From: Thermoleophilaceae bacterium
GTDB taxonomy: Bacteria; Actinomycetota; Thermoleophilia; Solirubrobacterales; Thermoleophilaceae
Assembly: GCA_030448005.1 (NCBI GenBank)
Contig: JAUJNT010000006.1
Location: forward strand, 62,598-126,597
Length of the DNA: 64,000 bases
Direction: 5' to 3'
How positions within the stretch are numbered: position 1 is the first letter of the stretch; each line of letters opens with the position of its first letter. The notes under the pieces were generated by a model. It was given only the letters and a program-made list of their open reading frames with translations, was not told the origin of the DNA and made no database searches. Position numbers and translations under genes: made by a program. Below, piece by piece: positions 33,468 to 41,745 of the stretch.

Positions 33468-35090
33468 TCACGCCGCCGCCGGCGGCTGGTTTCCCGGCAA
33501 GGGCAGCTTGCGCTCGAGTGGCTTCTTGGCAGGGCCCTGGATAACGGTTCCGTCGGTCTCGAACCGCGATCCGTGGCAGGCGCAGTCCCACGTCCGCTCG
33601 GCGCCGTTCCAGTCGACGATGCAGCCCATGTGGGTGCAGACCGCAGAGACCGCCCGGGTGGCGCCCTGCTCGTCCTTGTAGACCGCGAGCCGCTGGCCGT
33701 CGACGGTCAGGACGCGTGCCTCGCCGCTCGCGAGCTCGGAGATGGGCGTCGGATCCCCCTTTCCGAGGCGGGCACCGACGAGGCGCTTTGCGACGGTGGC
33801 TCCCTGCCTCACGAGCTCGCGCGGCGAGCCCTTCGAGCGCGAGCGCCCGGGTTCGCGCAGCGCCGGGCGCGCCGCGAGGTCCGCGAGCGCCACGTCCGGG
33901 TCGCGCAGCCGTGCGCGGTCCACCCGCTCGCGTGAGCGGATCAGCGCCTGGATCGCGTCCGTGACCTCCCAGACGTTTACGTTCATGCCGGCCACGACGC
34001 GCCCGGCCTCGAGCCAGAAGGCGATGAACTGGCGGTTCGCCGGGTCGCCCCGGAAGACGACCTCGTCCCAGCTCGAGGGGTGGCCCGAGTACTCCATGCC
34101 GATGTCGTACTGGTCGGAGTAGAAGTACGGCAGCCGGTCATAGCCAACGTCCTGGCCGAGCATGCCCTTCGCCGCAGCCGGTCCCTGATTGCGCGCGTTA
34201 GCCCAGTGCTCGACGCGGATGCGGCGAGCGTAGAACGGGTTCCAGGCGTTCGCGACGTCACCCGCGGCGAATATTCCCGGGACGCTGGTCTCGAGCCGCT
34301 CGTCGACGACGATGCCGTTGTCCACCTCGATCCCGGCCGCCTCGGCAAGCGCCGTCCGCGGCGCGACACCGATACCGACGACCACGAAGCCGCAGTCGAT
34401 CGCGCTCCCGTCGGCAGTCCGCACTCGCTCGACGGCGCCGTCTCCCTCGAACCCCCCGAGCGCGGTGCAAGAGCGCAGATCGACGCCGTGCTCGAGGTGT
34501 AGGTCGCGGTAGATCCGACCGAGCTCGGGTCCGAGCACACGTTCGAGCGGCAGCGATGCCCGCTCGAGGATTGTCACGTCGAGACCCTTCTCGCGTGCCG
34601 AGGCGGCCAGCTCCGCGCCGATCCAGCCGCCGCCGATGACGACAAGCTTCTCGCCCCGCGCGATTCGCTCCGCGATCGCGTCGGCGTCCTCGAGGTCGCG
34701 CAGGTAGAGCACCCCATCGAGCTCTGAGCCCGGCACGCGCAGCCGGCGCGGCTCGGCGCCGGTCGCGATCAGCAGCCGGTCAAAGCGCAACCGCTCGCCC
34801 GCGTCGAGCAGGACCTCCCGCCCGACCGTGTCGATCGCCGTCGCGGGCGTTAAGGTGCGCAGCTCGATCCCGTGCTCGCCGTAGAAGCCCCCGGCGTGGA
34901 CGTAGGCCTTCTCGCGCGGCGACTCGCCGCGCAAATAGTCCTTCGAGAGCGGCGGTCGCTCGTAAGGTCGCTCGCGCTCGGCGCCGAGCAGCACCAGCCG
35001 CCCGTCAAAGCCCTCCTCGCGCAAGGTCTCCGCCGCCCTTGCCCCGGCAAGGCCGGCTCCGACGATCGCGAAAGTCTCGCTGCTCTTCAT
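33468..35090 (-). CDS. FAD-dependent ferredoxin-reductase-like protein with C-terminal Rieske domain
   Basis: A 540-residue fusion. Residues 1-400 are a two-dinucleotide-domain flavoprotein: FAIVGAGLAGARAAETLREE binds FAD and KLVVIGGGWIGAELAASARE binds NAD(P), as in rubredoxin/ferredoxin reductases; GIFAAGDVAN is the second FAD motif. Residues about 450-535 are a Rieske domain with CTHMGC and CACHGSRF (Cys-x-His and Cys-x2-His ligands near 486-508). In AIFM3-like relatives the Rieske domain is usually N-terminal, so this order is notable. It lies between folE and tal. Electron acceptor unknown. Confidence 0.9.
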   Translation of the reverse strand: MKSSETFAIVGAGLAGARAAETLREEGFDGRLVLLGAERERPYERPPLSKDYLRGESPREKAYVHAGGFYGEHGIELRTLTPATAIDTVGREVLLDAGERLRFDRLLIATGAEPRRLRVPGSELDGVLYLRDLEDADAIAERIARGEKLVVIGGGWIGAELAASAREKGLDVTILERASLPLERVLGPELGRIYRDLHLEHGVDLRSCTALGGFEGDGAVERVRTADGSAIDCGFVVVGIGVAPRTALAEAAGIEVDNGIVVDERLETSVPGIFAAGDVANAWNPFYARRIRVEHWANARNQGPAAAKGMLGQDVGYDRLPYFYSDQYDIGMEYSGHPSSWDEVVFRGDPANRQFIAFWLEAGRVVAGMNVNVWEVTDAIQALIRSRERVDRARLRDPDVALADLAARPALREPGRSRSKGSPRELVRQGATVAKRLVGARLGKGDPTPISELASGEARVLTVDGQRLAVYKDEQGATRAVSAVCTHMGCIVDWNGAERTWDCACHGSRFETDGTVIQGPAKKPLERKLPLPGNQPPAAA

Positions 35091-35103
35091 CTGGCCTCCT
35101 CTG

Positions 35104-35712
35104 TCAACGTGACGCGCCCGTGAGGGCGAGGAACTCTTGGCGGGTACGCGCGTCGTCGCGCACGAGACCGTGCAGCGCCGAGGTCACCGTGCGCGCCCCC
35201 GGCTTCTGCACGCCGCGCATCGACATGCACAGGTGCTCGGCCTCGATCACGACGCCGACGCCCTTCGGCTCGAGCTTCTCCTGGAGCCAGCCGGCGACCT
35301 GCTTCGTCAGGCGCTCCTGGAGCTGGAGGTCACGCGCGAAGCGATCGATGACCCGCGCCAGCTTCGAGAGCCCGAGAATGCGCTCGCCCGGCAGGTAGCC
35401 GACATGCGCGACGCCGTGGAACGGCAACAGGTGGTGCATGCACAGGGAGTGCAGCGGGACGTCTCGGACAACCACCAGCTCGTCGTAGCCGTCGTCGTTT
35501 GGGAACGTCGTCAGGTCGAACGGCGCCGGCGAGAGCAAATCGGCGTACGCGGCGGCCATCCGGCGGGGGGTGTCGCGGAGGCCGTCGCGCGAGATGTCGG
35601 CGCCGAGCGCGGCGAGGAGGTCGCCGACCGCCCGCTCGGCCGCCTCCGCATCGACGGCCCGCAGTCGATGCGCCTCACCGACTGATGGTCCTTCCGGCGC
35701 GGTTTCGTACAT
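35104..35712 (-). CDS. folE: GTP cyclohydrolase I
   Basis: A 202-residue type I enzyme converting GTP to dihydroneopterin triphosphate. Conserved parts: GLRDTPRRMAAAYADLLSP, SLCMHHLLPFHGVAHVGYLP (zinc Cys-His and catalytic His), LGLSKLARVIDRFARDLQLQ and AEHLCMSMRGVQKPGARTVT (second zinc Cys). Full length apart from a short N-terminus. ATG 35712 sits 7 nt after a TAGATT -10-like box, so a leaderless message is plausible. It is the promoter-proximal gene of a six-gene run down to 30788. Confidence 0.92.
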   Translation of the reverse strand: MYETAPEGPSVGEAHRLRAVDAEAAERAVGDLLAALGADISRDGLRDTPRRMAAAYADLLSPAPFDLTTFPNDDGYDELVVVRDVPLHSLCMHHLLPFHGVAHVGYLPGERILGLSKLARVIDRFARDLQLQERLTKQVAGWLQEKLEPKGVGVVIEAEHLCMSMRGVQKPGARTVTSALHGLVRDDARTRQEFLALTGASR

Positions 35713-35719
35713 ATCGTCG

Positions 35720-35748
35720 AATCTAGCACACAGTTCGTTGTACGTAAC
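35720..35748 (-). promoter_or_regulatory. candidate folE promoter and operator (leaderless)
   Basis: On the minus strand, GTTACG and TAGATT (35720-35725) have near-17-bp spacing, and the start codon follows the -10 by 7 nt. GTTACGTACAAC overlaps the -35, containing the palindromes TACGTA and GTAC, and may be a regulator site. By consensus only. Confidence 0.35.
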
Positions 35749-35794
35749 TTGCCGCGCCAAGGGGTCTTCGGAGGAAGTTGCGCCGCTCCGAGCC

Positions 35795-36418
35795 TTACGC
35801 GCCGGCGCGCTCGAGCCGCGCGGTGCAGGAGCGAGTGGGGGGGTTGTGGTCGCGAGCACCGACGCGCAGGTCGCTGCCGGCCCCGGCGAGCACGCCATCG
35901 GCGACGGCCACCGCAAGCTCGCAGAGCAGCTGCGGGCGCTGGGGAAGGACGAGCGAGCATGGGCACGCCGAGAGGCGGAGGGTCGACCCGCTCAGCGTGA
36001 CCTGGAAACCAAGCCGCTCCAACGCCAGCGGGAGCTCGCGCTCGACGTCGTGGGTGCCGGGGCGCCCGAGCAGGTAGCGCCCCCACTCCTCCCCGACGGC
36101 TCGGATCTCGCCGGGCCCCGACCCGGCCCGCAGGAGCGCGGCGCCGAGCACCTCGGCGAGCCCGCGAAAGTCGGCGCTGGGAGGCGACCAGCCCTCGACC
36201 AGCCGATAGCGCACCGCCGGTCGGCCTGGACCGCTCGGCGTCGGGCGCTCCCGCTCGAGCACGCCGGCACGCTCGAGCTCGACGACGTTCGGACGGGCGG
36301 TGTTCAGGTGCACGTCGGCTGCTGCGGCGAGCTCGCGCAGGGAGGCGCTGCCCTGCTCGGAGAGGTGGCGCACGATCCGCAACCGCGTCGGGTCCGCGAG
36401 CGGATCGATCGAGAACAT
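35795..36418 (-). CDS. SufR/DeoR-like winged-helix regulator with Cys cluster
   Basis: A 207-residue regulator. The N-terminal winged helix reads DPTRLRIVRHLSEQGSASLR, ELAAAADVHLNTARPNVVEL, as in ArsR/HTH_20 proteins. The C-terminal domain carries ACPC, a Cys 14 residues later (QLLC) and another Cys near the end, like the iron-sulfur-sensing Cys pattern of SufR-type regulators, although the exact spacing differs. It could therefore sense redox or iron-sulfur status. It is divergent from the membrane gene at 36461 and lies beside folE. ATG 36418 is used; GTG 36427 is also possible. Confidence 0.75.
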   Translation of the reverse strand: MFSIDPLADPTRLRIVRHLSEQGSASLRELAAAADVHLNTARPNVVELERAGVLERERPTPSGPGRPAVRYRLVEGWSPPSADFRGLAEVLGAALLRAGSGPGEIRAVGEEWGRYLLGRPGTHDVERELPLALERLGFQVTLSGSTLRLSACPCSLVLPQRPQLLCELAVAVADGVLAGAGSDLRVGARDHNPPTRSCTARLERAGA

Positions 36419-36429
36419 AGTCGACACGA

Positions 36430-36446
36430 TATCTACCTATTATCTA
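36430..36446. promoter_or_regulatory. bidirectional promoter/operator with TATCTA repeats
   Basis: TATCTA at 36430-36435 and 36441-36446, 11 bp apart, lie in the 42-bp AT-rich gap between the divergent regulator and membrane genes. TATTAT at 36438-36443 could be a -10 for the plus-strand gene. Autoregulation by the adjacent regulator is inferred. Confidence 0.4.
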
Positions 36447-36460
36447 GTTTCTTGGGCTTA

Positions 36461-37003
36461 ATGCGGCAAGCCGACCTCAACTACTTGCGCGACGGCCTGG
36501 TCGCGGGCGGCGTGGCGGGGATCGCGAGCGGCGCTCCTTCGACGCTGTACGCGCTCGCCACCGGGCGCGATCCGCTCGAGGCGACGTTAGCCGCCGGCTC
36601 GCTCCTGCTGCCCTCCACGCAGCGGGTCCCGAGCCTGCTGGCCGCGGCGCTTCCCGTGCATCTCTCGCTGTCGGTCGGCTGGGCGTTCGTGCTCGCCGCC
36701 ACGCTGCCACGGCGGGGCACCACGACGGCCGGCGCGGCGGCGGGGGTCGGCATCGCCGCGCTCGACCTTGGCGTGATCGGGCGGCGCGCGCCGCTCATCC
36801 GCGCACTCCCGCTCGGCGCCCAAGTCGCCGATCACGTCGTGTACGGCGGCGTCGTCGGGGCCCTCGTTGCCCACCGGCGCGCGCGGCGTGCCGACCCGCG
36901 GGAGGACGCGGCGGCGCTCCGCCCCCACAAGGAGACCACGCGCCGGCCGACTCATCGCGGGAAGCATCGTCGCGAACACCCACGTCGCTGCACCCGCCGA
37001 TGA
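36461..37003 (+). CDS. small membrane protein of unknown function
   Basis: A 180-residue protein with about four hydrophobic segments (VAGGVAGIASGAPSTLYALATG, LLAAALPVHLSLSVGWAFVL, AAGAAAGVGIAALDLGVIG, VADHVVYGGVVGALVAHRR) and a highly basic tail. Similar small proteins with such Gly/Ala helices occur next to SRPBCC genes in actinobacteria. The tail (from about residue 150) overlaps the 5' end of the SRPBCC pseudogene, so the original stop may have been lost. Divergent from the SufR-like regulator. Confidence 0.6.
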   Translation: MRQADLNYLRDGLVAGGVAGIASGAPSTLYALATGRDPLEATLAAGSLLLPSTQRVPSLLAAALPVHLSLSVGWAFVLAATLPRRGTTTAGAAAGVGIAALDLGVIGRRAPLIRALPLGAQVADHVVYGGVVGALVAHRRARRADPREDAAALRPHKETTRRPTHRGKHRREHPRRCTRR

Positions 37004-37398
37004 GCTCTTCGACTTCCTATCCGACCTCGAGAACCACTAGCTGGTGGCCGACCGATTCATCGAGGTCCTCTCGCTCGACCGGCCGGGCGCTGGCGCGGCG
37101 ACGGGCGGCCGCGTGATGCTGCGCGGGCCGCTCGGCCTGCGGCGCACCGCCGCGACGCAGGTCGTCGAAGCTGAGCCGCCACGGCGAATGAGCGGCACCG
37201 CGTGGATAGGGCGACGGACGCGCGCACATCAGCTGGACGCTGTCAGCAAGGGAGGGAGGCGGGACGGACGTGCGCCTTGCGGCCGCGATCCAAGCCGCGG
37301 GTCCACGCGATCGAGCACTGCTTCTCCTCGGCGGGCGAGCCTGGCTCCAAACCCGCTTCGCGGGCACGCTGGCCACCCTGGCGGACCGCTGGCGGTGA
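36956..37398 (+). pseudogene. SRPBCC/polyketide-cyclase-like gene with stop and frameshift
   Basis: The frame reads SIVANTHVAAPADELFDFLS then DLENH, a TAG stop at 37038-37040 where TGG (Trp) is expected, then LVADRFIEVLSLDRPG and VMLRGPLGLRRTA. Near 37215-37228 the frame shifts by one to AHISWTLSARE...TDVRLAAAIQAAG, ending LATLADRWR and TGA at 37396. Together they span a normal SRPBCC START-like domain. Two independent lesions make a true pseudogene likely. Confidence 0.75.
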
Positions 37399-37456
37399 CG
37401 CGAAGGGCGCGCCTCCTCGTGCGCCTCGGCGCGCGGGCAGAGGTCCCCGAGACCTA

Positions 37457-38074
37457 CTACGTGCTTGGCGAGACTTGATGCTCCTCGCAAATGTCCTGCA
37501 CTGAGCGCCCGTCCCCGGCGGCGAGGACGACCTCCAGCTTTCGGCTGGCGTCCGGCCCCTCGACGGGCCGTGGCGGCTGGCTGCGTTCAGCGTCGCCGGG
37601 TTCGTCGCGGGTCAGGCGGCCGCCGCGAAAGGTCCCTGCTGCGATCGTCATCCCGGCCGCAACGAGGATGATGTCCTTCAAGACGTATTGCCCCTCCAAG
37701 GTCGGTGCACCTTGCGGACCACCAAACAACCGCTCGGGCAGCAGCACCAACGGAGCGAGGATGCCGACGAACTCGATTGCCAGCAGCCAGACCGCGACGC
37801 GCATCCAGCGCTTTGCCAGCAGGCAGACGCCGATGAAGCACTCCAACGTCGCGATCGCGACGAGCCCCACCTGCCACGGCAGGACACCCAACGTCAACAG
37901 GTCAATCGTCTTGATCGACAACTCCTGCGCAGGGCTGATACCGGGGAAGAACTTCAAGACGCCGAAGCCGAGGAACACGGCGCCGACGGTGATCCGCAGG
38001 GCGGCGATGCTGTGGCGCACCAAGAGGCCGTGCAGCTTCTCCTCAACCGTTTTGAACGTCGTCGCGAGGCTCAT
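37457..38074 (-). CDS. DoxX-like membrane protein with transposase-like C-terminal tail
   Basis: A 205-residue protein with four membrane helices of the DoxX type: LRITVGAVFLGFGVLKFFPG near the N-terminus, LVAIATLECFIGVCLLA, VAVWLLAIEFVGILAPLVLL and KDIILVAAGMTIAAG. The last 30 residues (SRKLEVVLAAGDGRSVQDIC, EEHQVSPST) look like the N-terminal helix-turn-helix of an IS3-type OrfA. Two TAG stops follow where that family usually has Tyr-Tyr, so an insertion-sequence scrap may have replaced the original C-terminus. It is last in the metal operon. Confidence 0.75.
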   Translation of the reverse strand: MSLATTFKTVEEKLHGLLVRHSIAALRITVGAVFLGFGVLKFFPGISPAQELSIKTIDLLTLGVLPWQVGLVAIATLECFIGVCLLAKRWMRVAVWLLAIEFVGILAPLVLLPERLFGGPQGAPTLEGQYVLKDIILVAAGMTIAAGTFRGGRLTRDEPGDAERSQPPRPVEGPDASRKLEVVLAAGDGRSVQDICEEHQVSPST

Positions 38075-38150
38075 GATCGTTCCTGTGCTCGGTGCGGTTC
38101 ACTGCGCGCGCCAGCCCGCCGGACCTGCTGCTGGGCTCCGGTGGCGGTGG

Positions 38151-38834
38151 TCACAGGCGCCCGCTCACGCGCATGGAATTGGCCAGCTCACGTCCCAGCG
38201 AGTGCTCACGGCCGCCGATGCGTACCACCATCGGGCCCCCGAACGGCTCGCTTCCGGTCACTTCGAGCTCCATCGCGGGCGCGATGCCGCGTTCGGCGAG
38301 GTAGCGCAGCATCTCGGGCTGGGCGTCGGAGACCCGGGTGAAGATCCCGCGGTCCCCGGGGGCCAGGTCGGTCAGCGCGCGGGTTGGCTCCTCGTCGACC
38401 TCGAGCTCGCGCGTGGGGATGGGATCGCCGTGAGGGTCGCGCGAGGGGTGTCCGAGCTTGGTCGCGATTCTCTCCTCGAGCTCTTCTGAGAGTACGTGCT
38501 CGAGCACCTCGGCCTCAGCATGCACGCGGTCCCAGGGCACATCGAGCTCGTCGCGCAGGTAGCTCTCCAGCAGGCGGTGATGGCGCAACGTCTCGAGCGC
38601 CACTTGCCGGCCCTCGTCGGTGAGCTTGACGCCCTTGTACGGGACGTGGGTGACGAGCGCCATCGCGTCGAGGCGCTTGACCATGCTCGACGCATAGCCG
38701 GCCGTGACCCCGAGCCGCTCAGCGAGCGCGTTGGTGCTGACCGTGCCCCCGCCGCGCTGCTCGAGCGCGTAGATGGCCTTGGCGTAGTCCTGCATGACGG
38801 GCGAGACCCGTTCCTCCATCGAGCGCATTGTCAT
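38151..38834 (-). CDS. DtxR/MntR-family metal-dependent repressor
   Basis: A 227-residue regulator. The winged helix reads VMQDYAKAIYALEQRGGGTV, STNALAERLGVTAGYASSMVKRL. The dimerisation domain has RHHRLLESYLRDELDVPWDR and HAEAEVLEHVLSEELEERI, which hold the His/Glu/Cys-type metal ligands of the family. The C-terminal third is an SH3/FeoA-like domain. It would repress metal uptake or oxidation genes when loaded with iron or manganese. It lies 42 bp downstream of the ZIP gene, so it likely controls its own operon. Confidence 0.88.
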   Translation of the reverse strand: MTMRSMEERVSPVMQDYAKAIYALEQRGGGTVSTNALAERLGVTAGYASSMVKRLDAMALVTHVPYKGVKLTDEGRQVALETLRHHRLLESYLRDELDVPWDRVHAEAEVLEHVLSEELEERIATKLGHPSRDPHGDPIPTRELEVDEEPTRALTDLAPGDRGIFTRVSDAQPEMLRYLAERGIAPAMELEVTGSEPFGGPMVVRIGGREHSLGRELANSMRVSGRL

Positions 38835-38876
38835 CCAACCCCCGATCCGCGCAGGCGTGGCGGGTCGCGGTGGCCA

Positions 38877-40101
38877 TCAGACGCTCACGACCAGGCCCGT
38901 TACGTAGAGGACCGCGACGCCGGCGAGGATCCCGGCGACGCTCGCCGGGTAGAGCGCGCGCCCGGCGCGGTCGCGGATCGCGGGAACGAGTTGGACGATC
39001 ACCTGCACCAGCGCGCCGATTCCGATCCCTATCAGCAGGGCGGTCACCTCGGGGTTGTAGGCCAGGGCGCCGATGAAGGCGCCGAGGATCGCCGGGGCGC
39101 CGGCGATCAGCCCGAGTGCCGCCAGCCGCGCCAGCGAGGGCCGCTCGCCCTTGGAGAGCGGGGCCACGATCGCGAGCCCTCGGTGGTGTTGTGAAGCGCA
39201 AAGCCAAACACAAGGAACGCGCCGAGCGCGAGCTCCCCGATGGCATAGGCGGAGCCGATCGCAAGGCCCTCGCCGAGGTTGTGCAGCCCGATCCCGATCG
39301 CCACCAGCAGCGAGAGCTGAAAGCCTGCGGCCCCGGCGGCTTCGGCGCGCTCGCGGCGGCCGCGCAGGAAGCGATCGAGCGCGACGAGCGAGAGGTAGGC
39401 GAGCGCCGCGCCGATGAAGAGCAGCTCGACCCCGCCAAAGGCCCCGGTGCTCTGCTCGGCGATCTCGGTGCCCTCGAGGTAGGCATCGACGGCAAGGAAG
39501 CCGAGCAGGCCGATCGTCGCGGCCATGAAGATCCGCAGCCAGTGCTCACGCACCCGGCCCAGGAAGGGCAGGAAGAGCATCCCGAGCGCCACCGGGATCA
39601 CGCCCACGTAGGTGCCGAGCAGGGCCATCAGCCCGAAGAAGCCGCTGTCCGCCTCGGGGGTCGCGACGGCGACTTCCACCTCGTGCTCGACCGTCGCGCC
39701 CGAGGAGGTGAGCAGCGTGACAAGCAGCGGTGAGCCCTCCTGCCAGGGATAGTCGAGCGTCAGCTTCTGCTCTCCGAGCCGGCCCACCTGCTCGGTGTCG
39801 GTCGCGTAGTCGACGTAGGCATCGTTGACGAACACCTGCGCCACCTCGACGCGATCCGGGCCGGCGTTTCGAACGGTGAGCTCGATCTCCCCGCGCGCAG
39901 CACCGTCCGCTCGACTGCGATCTCCTCCGCCGGCGGCCCCGGGCGCTCGCCCAGCGTGTCCCCGCCGACGGTGAGCAGGCCCACCAGCGCGGCGACGATC
40001 AGCGCAAGCGGGATCAGCCCGAGCGCCCACGCCGGCAGACGCGAAAGAGGGCCGCGGGCGATGCCGGCGCGGTCGCGCGTGGACTCGTGAGCCGCCATCA
40101 C
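38877..40101 (-). pseudogene. ZIP metal transporter with N-terminal cupredoxin-like domain, two frameshifts
   Basis: Three frames join into one protein: an N-terminal anchor (LPAWALGLIPLALIVAALVG), a cupredoxin-like domain (GEIELTVRNAGPDRVEVAQV), then ZIP helices with LLVAIGIGLHNLGEGLAIGS (metal-site HNxxEG) and FALHNTTEG (second metal helix), ending VLYVTGLVVSV. The shifts at 39889-39892 and 39177-39179 are each cured by adding one G to a G run. The GTG start overlaps the upstream oxidase stop by 4 bp. ZIP proteins import zinc, iron or manganese; the cupredoxin-like extension is uncommon. Confidence 0.8.
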
Positions 40102-41167
40102 GACACCTTGAAGAAGCCCATCCAGCCGAGCTCTGCGAACTCGGTCTTGTGAGCATGGAACATGAACTCGCCATCGTGCCTGAAGCGCAGCTCGCAGATC
40201 CCGCGCTCTGCCTGGCCGAGCATGACGATGTCGGTGAAGTCACGCGGCTCGAGCTTCGTGCCCGTCGGGTAGTAGTCAAAGAAGGTCGCGTGGGTGTGAA
40301 AGGAGTTGATCGGGTCAAACTCCAGTGCGTTGACCAGATAGATCCGCACCAGCTGACCACGGCGGACCTTGATCGGCTCGTTGACGTGGTGGAAGGCGAC
40401 CGTGTTGACCGCGTATATCCTGGTTGCCCTCGAAGTCGAAGTTCGTGTTGAAGCCGTTCATCACCATCACCATCTCGTCGGCCTCTGCCCGGCCCTGCTT
40501 GGGATCGACGATGTAGGCGCCGTACAGGCCGCGGGCGATGTGCTCGGCAAGCGGCCCCACGTGGCAGTGGTAGAGATGAAGCCCGAACGGGTCGGCCTCG
40601 AACTCTCGTGCTCTTGCCGGGCTTGATCATCCCGTCGCCGGACTCGGGAACTCCGTCCATCTCAGGCGAATGAAAGCCGTGGAAGTGCATCGTGTGCGGG
40701 TGCGCCGAGCCGTTCACGAAGCGCACGCGCAGCAACTCCCCCTCGCGAGCGCGAATCGTCGGCCCGGGAACGCGGCCGTTGTAGGTCCAGGCCGGGAACT
40801 TGACCCCCGGAGCAACCTCGATCTCCTTGTCCTCGGCAACCAACTCCCACTCGCGCACCACCCGCCCCCCCGGCAGGCGCCGCGTCTTGCCGTAGTCAAA
40901 GTCGCGCAAGATGTCGGTCGGGTTAAAGCCGTTTGCGCGGTGGTCGACCACGTCGCCACGCTTGAACGTGGGCCCCTTGTTCCCGCCGCCGTGGCTCCCC
41001 AGAGGTCGGCCGGGCCCCGGCCTGACCGGGTCCGTGGTCAGGCGGCGCGGCCTGCGCCCCGAGCCCGGCGTGGACGCTCCGGTGCGGAACGCCCTCATGT
41101 AGAAGAGGAAGCGTCGCCCCCGCCGCGACACCCCCCGCCAAAGCCGTCGCCGGCTCATCCTTTTCAT
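40098..41167 (-). pseudogene. multicopper oxidase with two frameshifts
   Basis: The pieces give an ordered set of copper motifs: HTMHFHGFHSPEMDG; after a shift near 40603-40608, LYHCHVGPLAEHIARGLYGA (type 1 copper in the first domain); after a shift near 40414-40419, YAVNTVAFHHVNEPIKV, FHTHATFFDYYPTG and MFHAHKTEFAELGWMGFFKV. This is the layout of two-domain oxidases or NirK-like enzymes. Each shift fits a 2-nt loss (for example GATATCTAC to GATATAC). The likely start is ATG 41167, giving a short basic leader that may be a Tat-like or export signal. Confidence 0.75.
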
Positions 41168-41245
41168 AGTCCTTAGTAAACCACAGTTTCTTAAGACCAT
41201 AACTTTTTTTGTTGTGTCAGAGCGCCACATTTTGCTCCTGTTGGG

Positions 41246-41343
41246 ACGGGCAGGCCTCACTTCGCTTGCTCAAGGCGCCCGCCGCGGTGCAGACCCTCTT
41301 CGGCCTGACCGGGACAGAGGCCAGCCTGCCCTTTGAGGCCTAG
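41246..41343 (+). pseudogene. possible 3' scrap of a STAS-domain gene
   Basis: A plus-strand frame ends ASLRLLKAPAAVQTLFGLTG then TEASLPFEA and a TAG stop. This resembles the last helix and strand of anti-anti-sigma STAS domains (V-x-LF-LTG---LPFE). Nothing upstream continues it, so it is at most a remnant. The rest of 41344-41745 holds short inverted repeats but no gene I can support; an oriT for the relaxase would be expected here. Confidence 0.3.
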
Positions 41344-41745
41344 TGGCCTGCACCGCTCCTCGGGGAAGCGCGGTAGCTTCACCTGAACTGGAGTCAGCCT
41401 GCACAACCCTGAGATGGGCCGGGACGGCCCTGACCGAAGGTGGCGGCGACGAAATCGGCGACGCGGCGACCGGAGGAAAGACCACGTCGCGGCGGCGGCC
41501 CAACACCGCAGCTCGGCTACCTCGCGACTCGCACCGCCGCGCGCTCCCGCCGACTACTGCTTAGAACGGAACGGCTACTGCTGGCAAGGCCTCAGGAGCG
41601 TCGCGGCGCTCGTGCCGACGGCCCTCCCGCCGAACGGCTGACTTTACCCTTGGCGCTTCGCTTCCCTGCGTCGCGCTTCGCGCGAGCACACACCTGCACT
41701 AAAGCTGCGATCCGTCCGAGCCCGGCTCTAGCTTGCCCGATCGAA

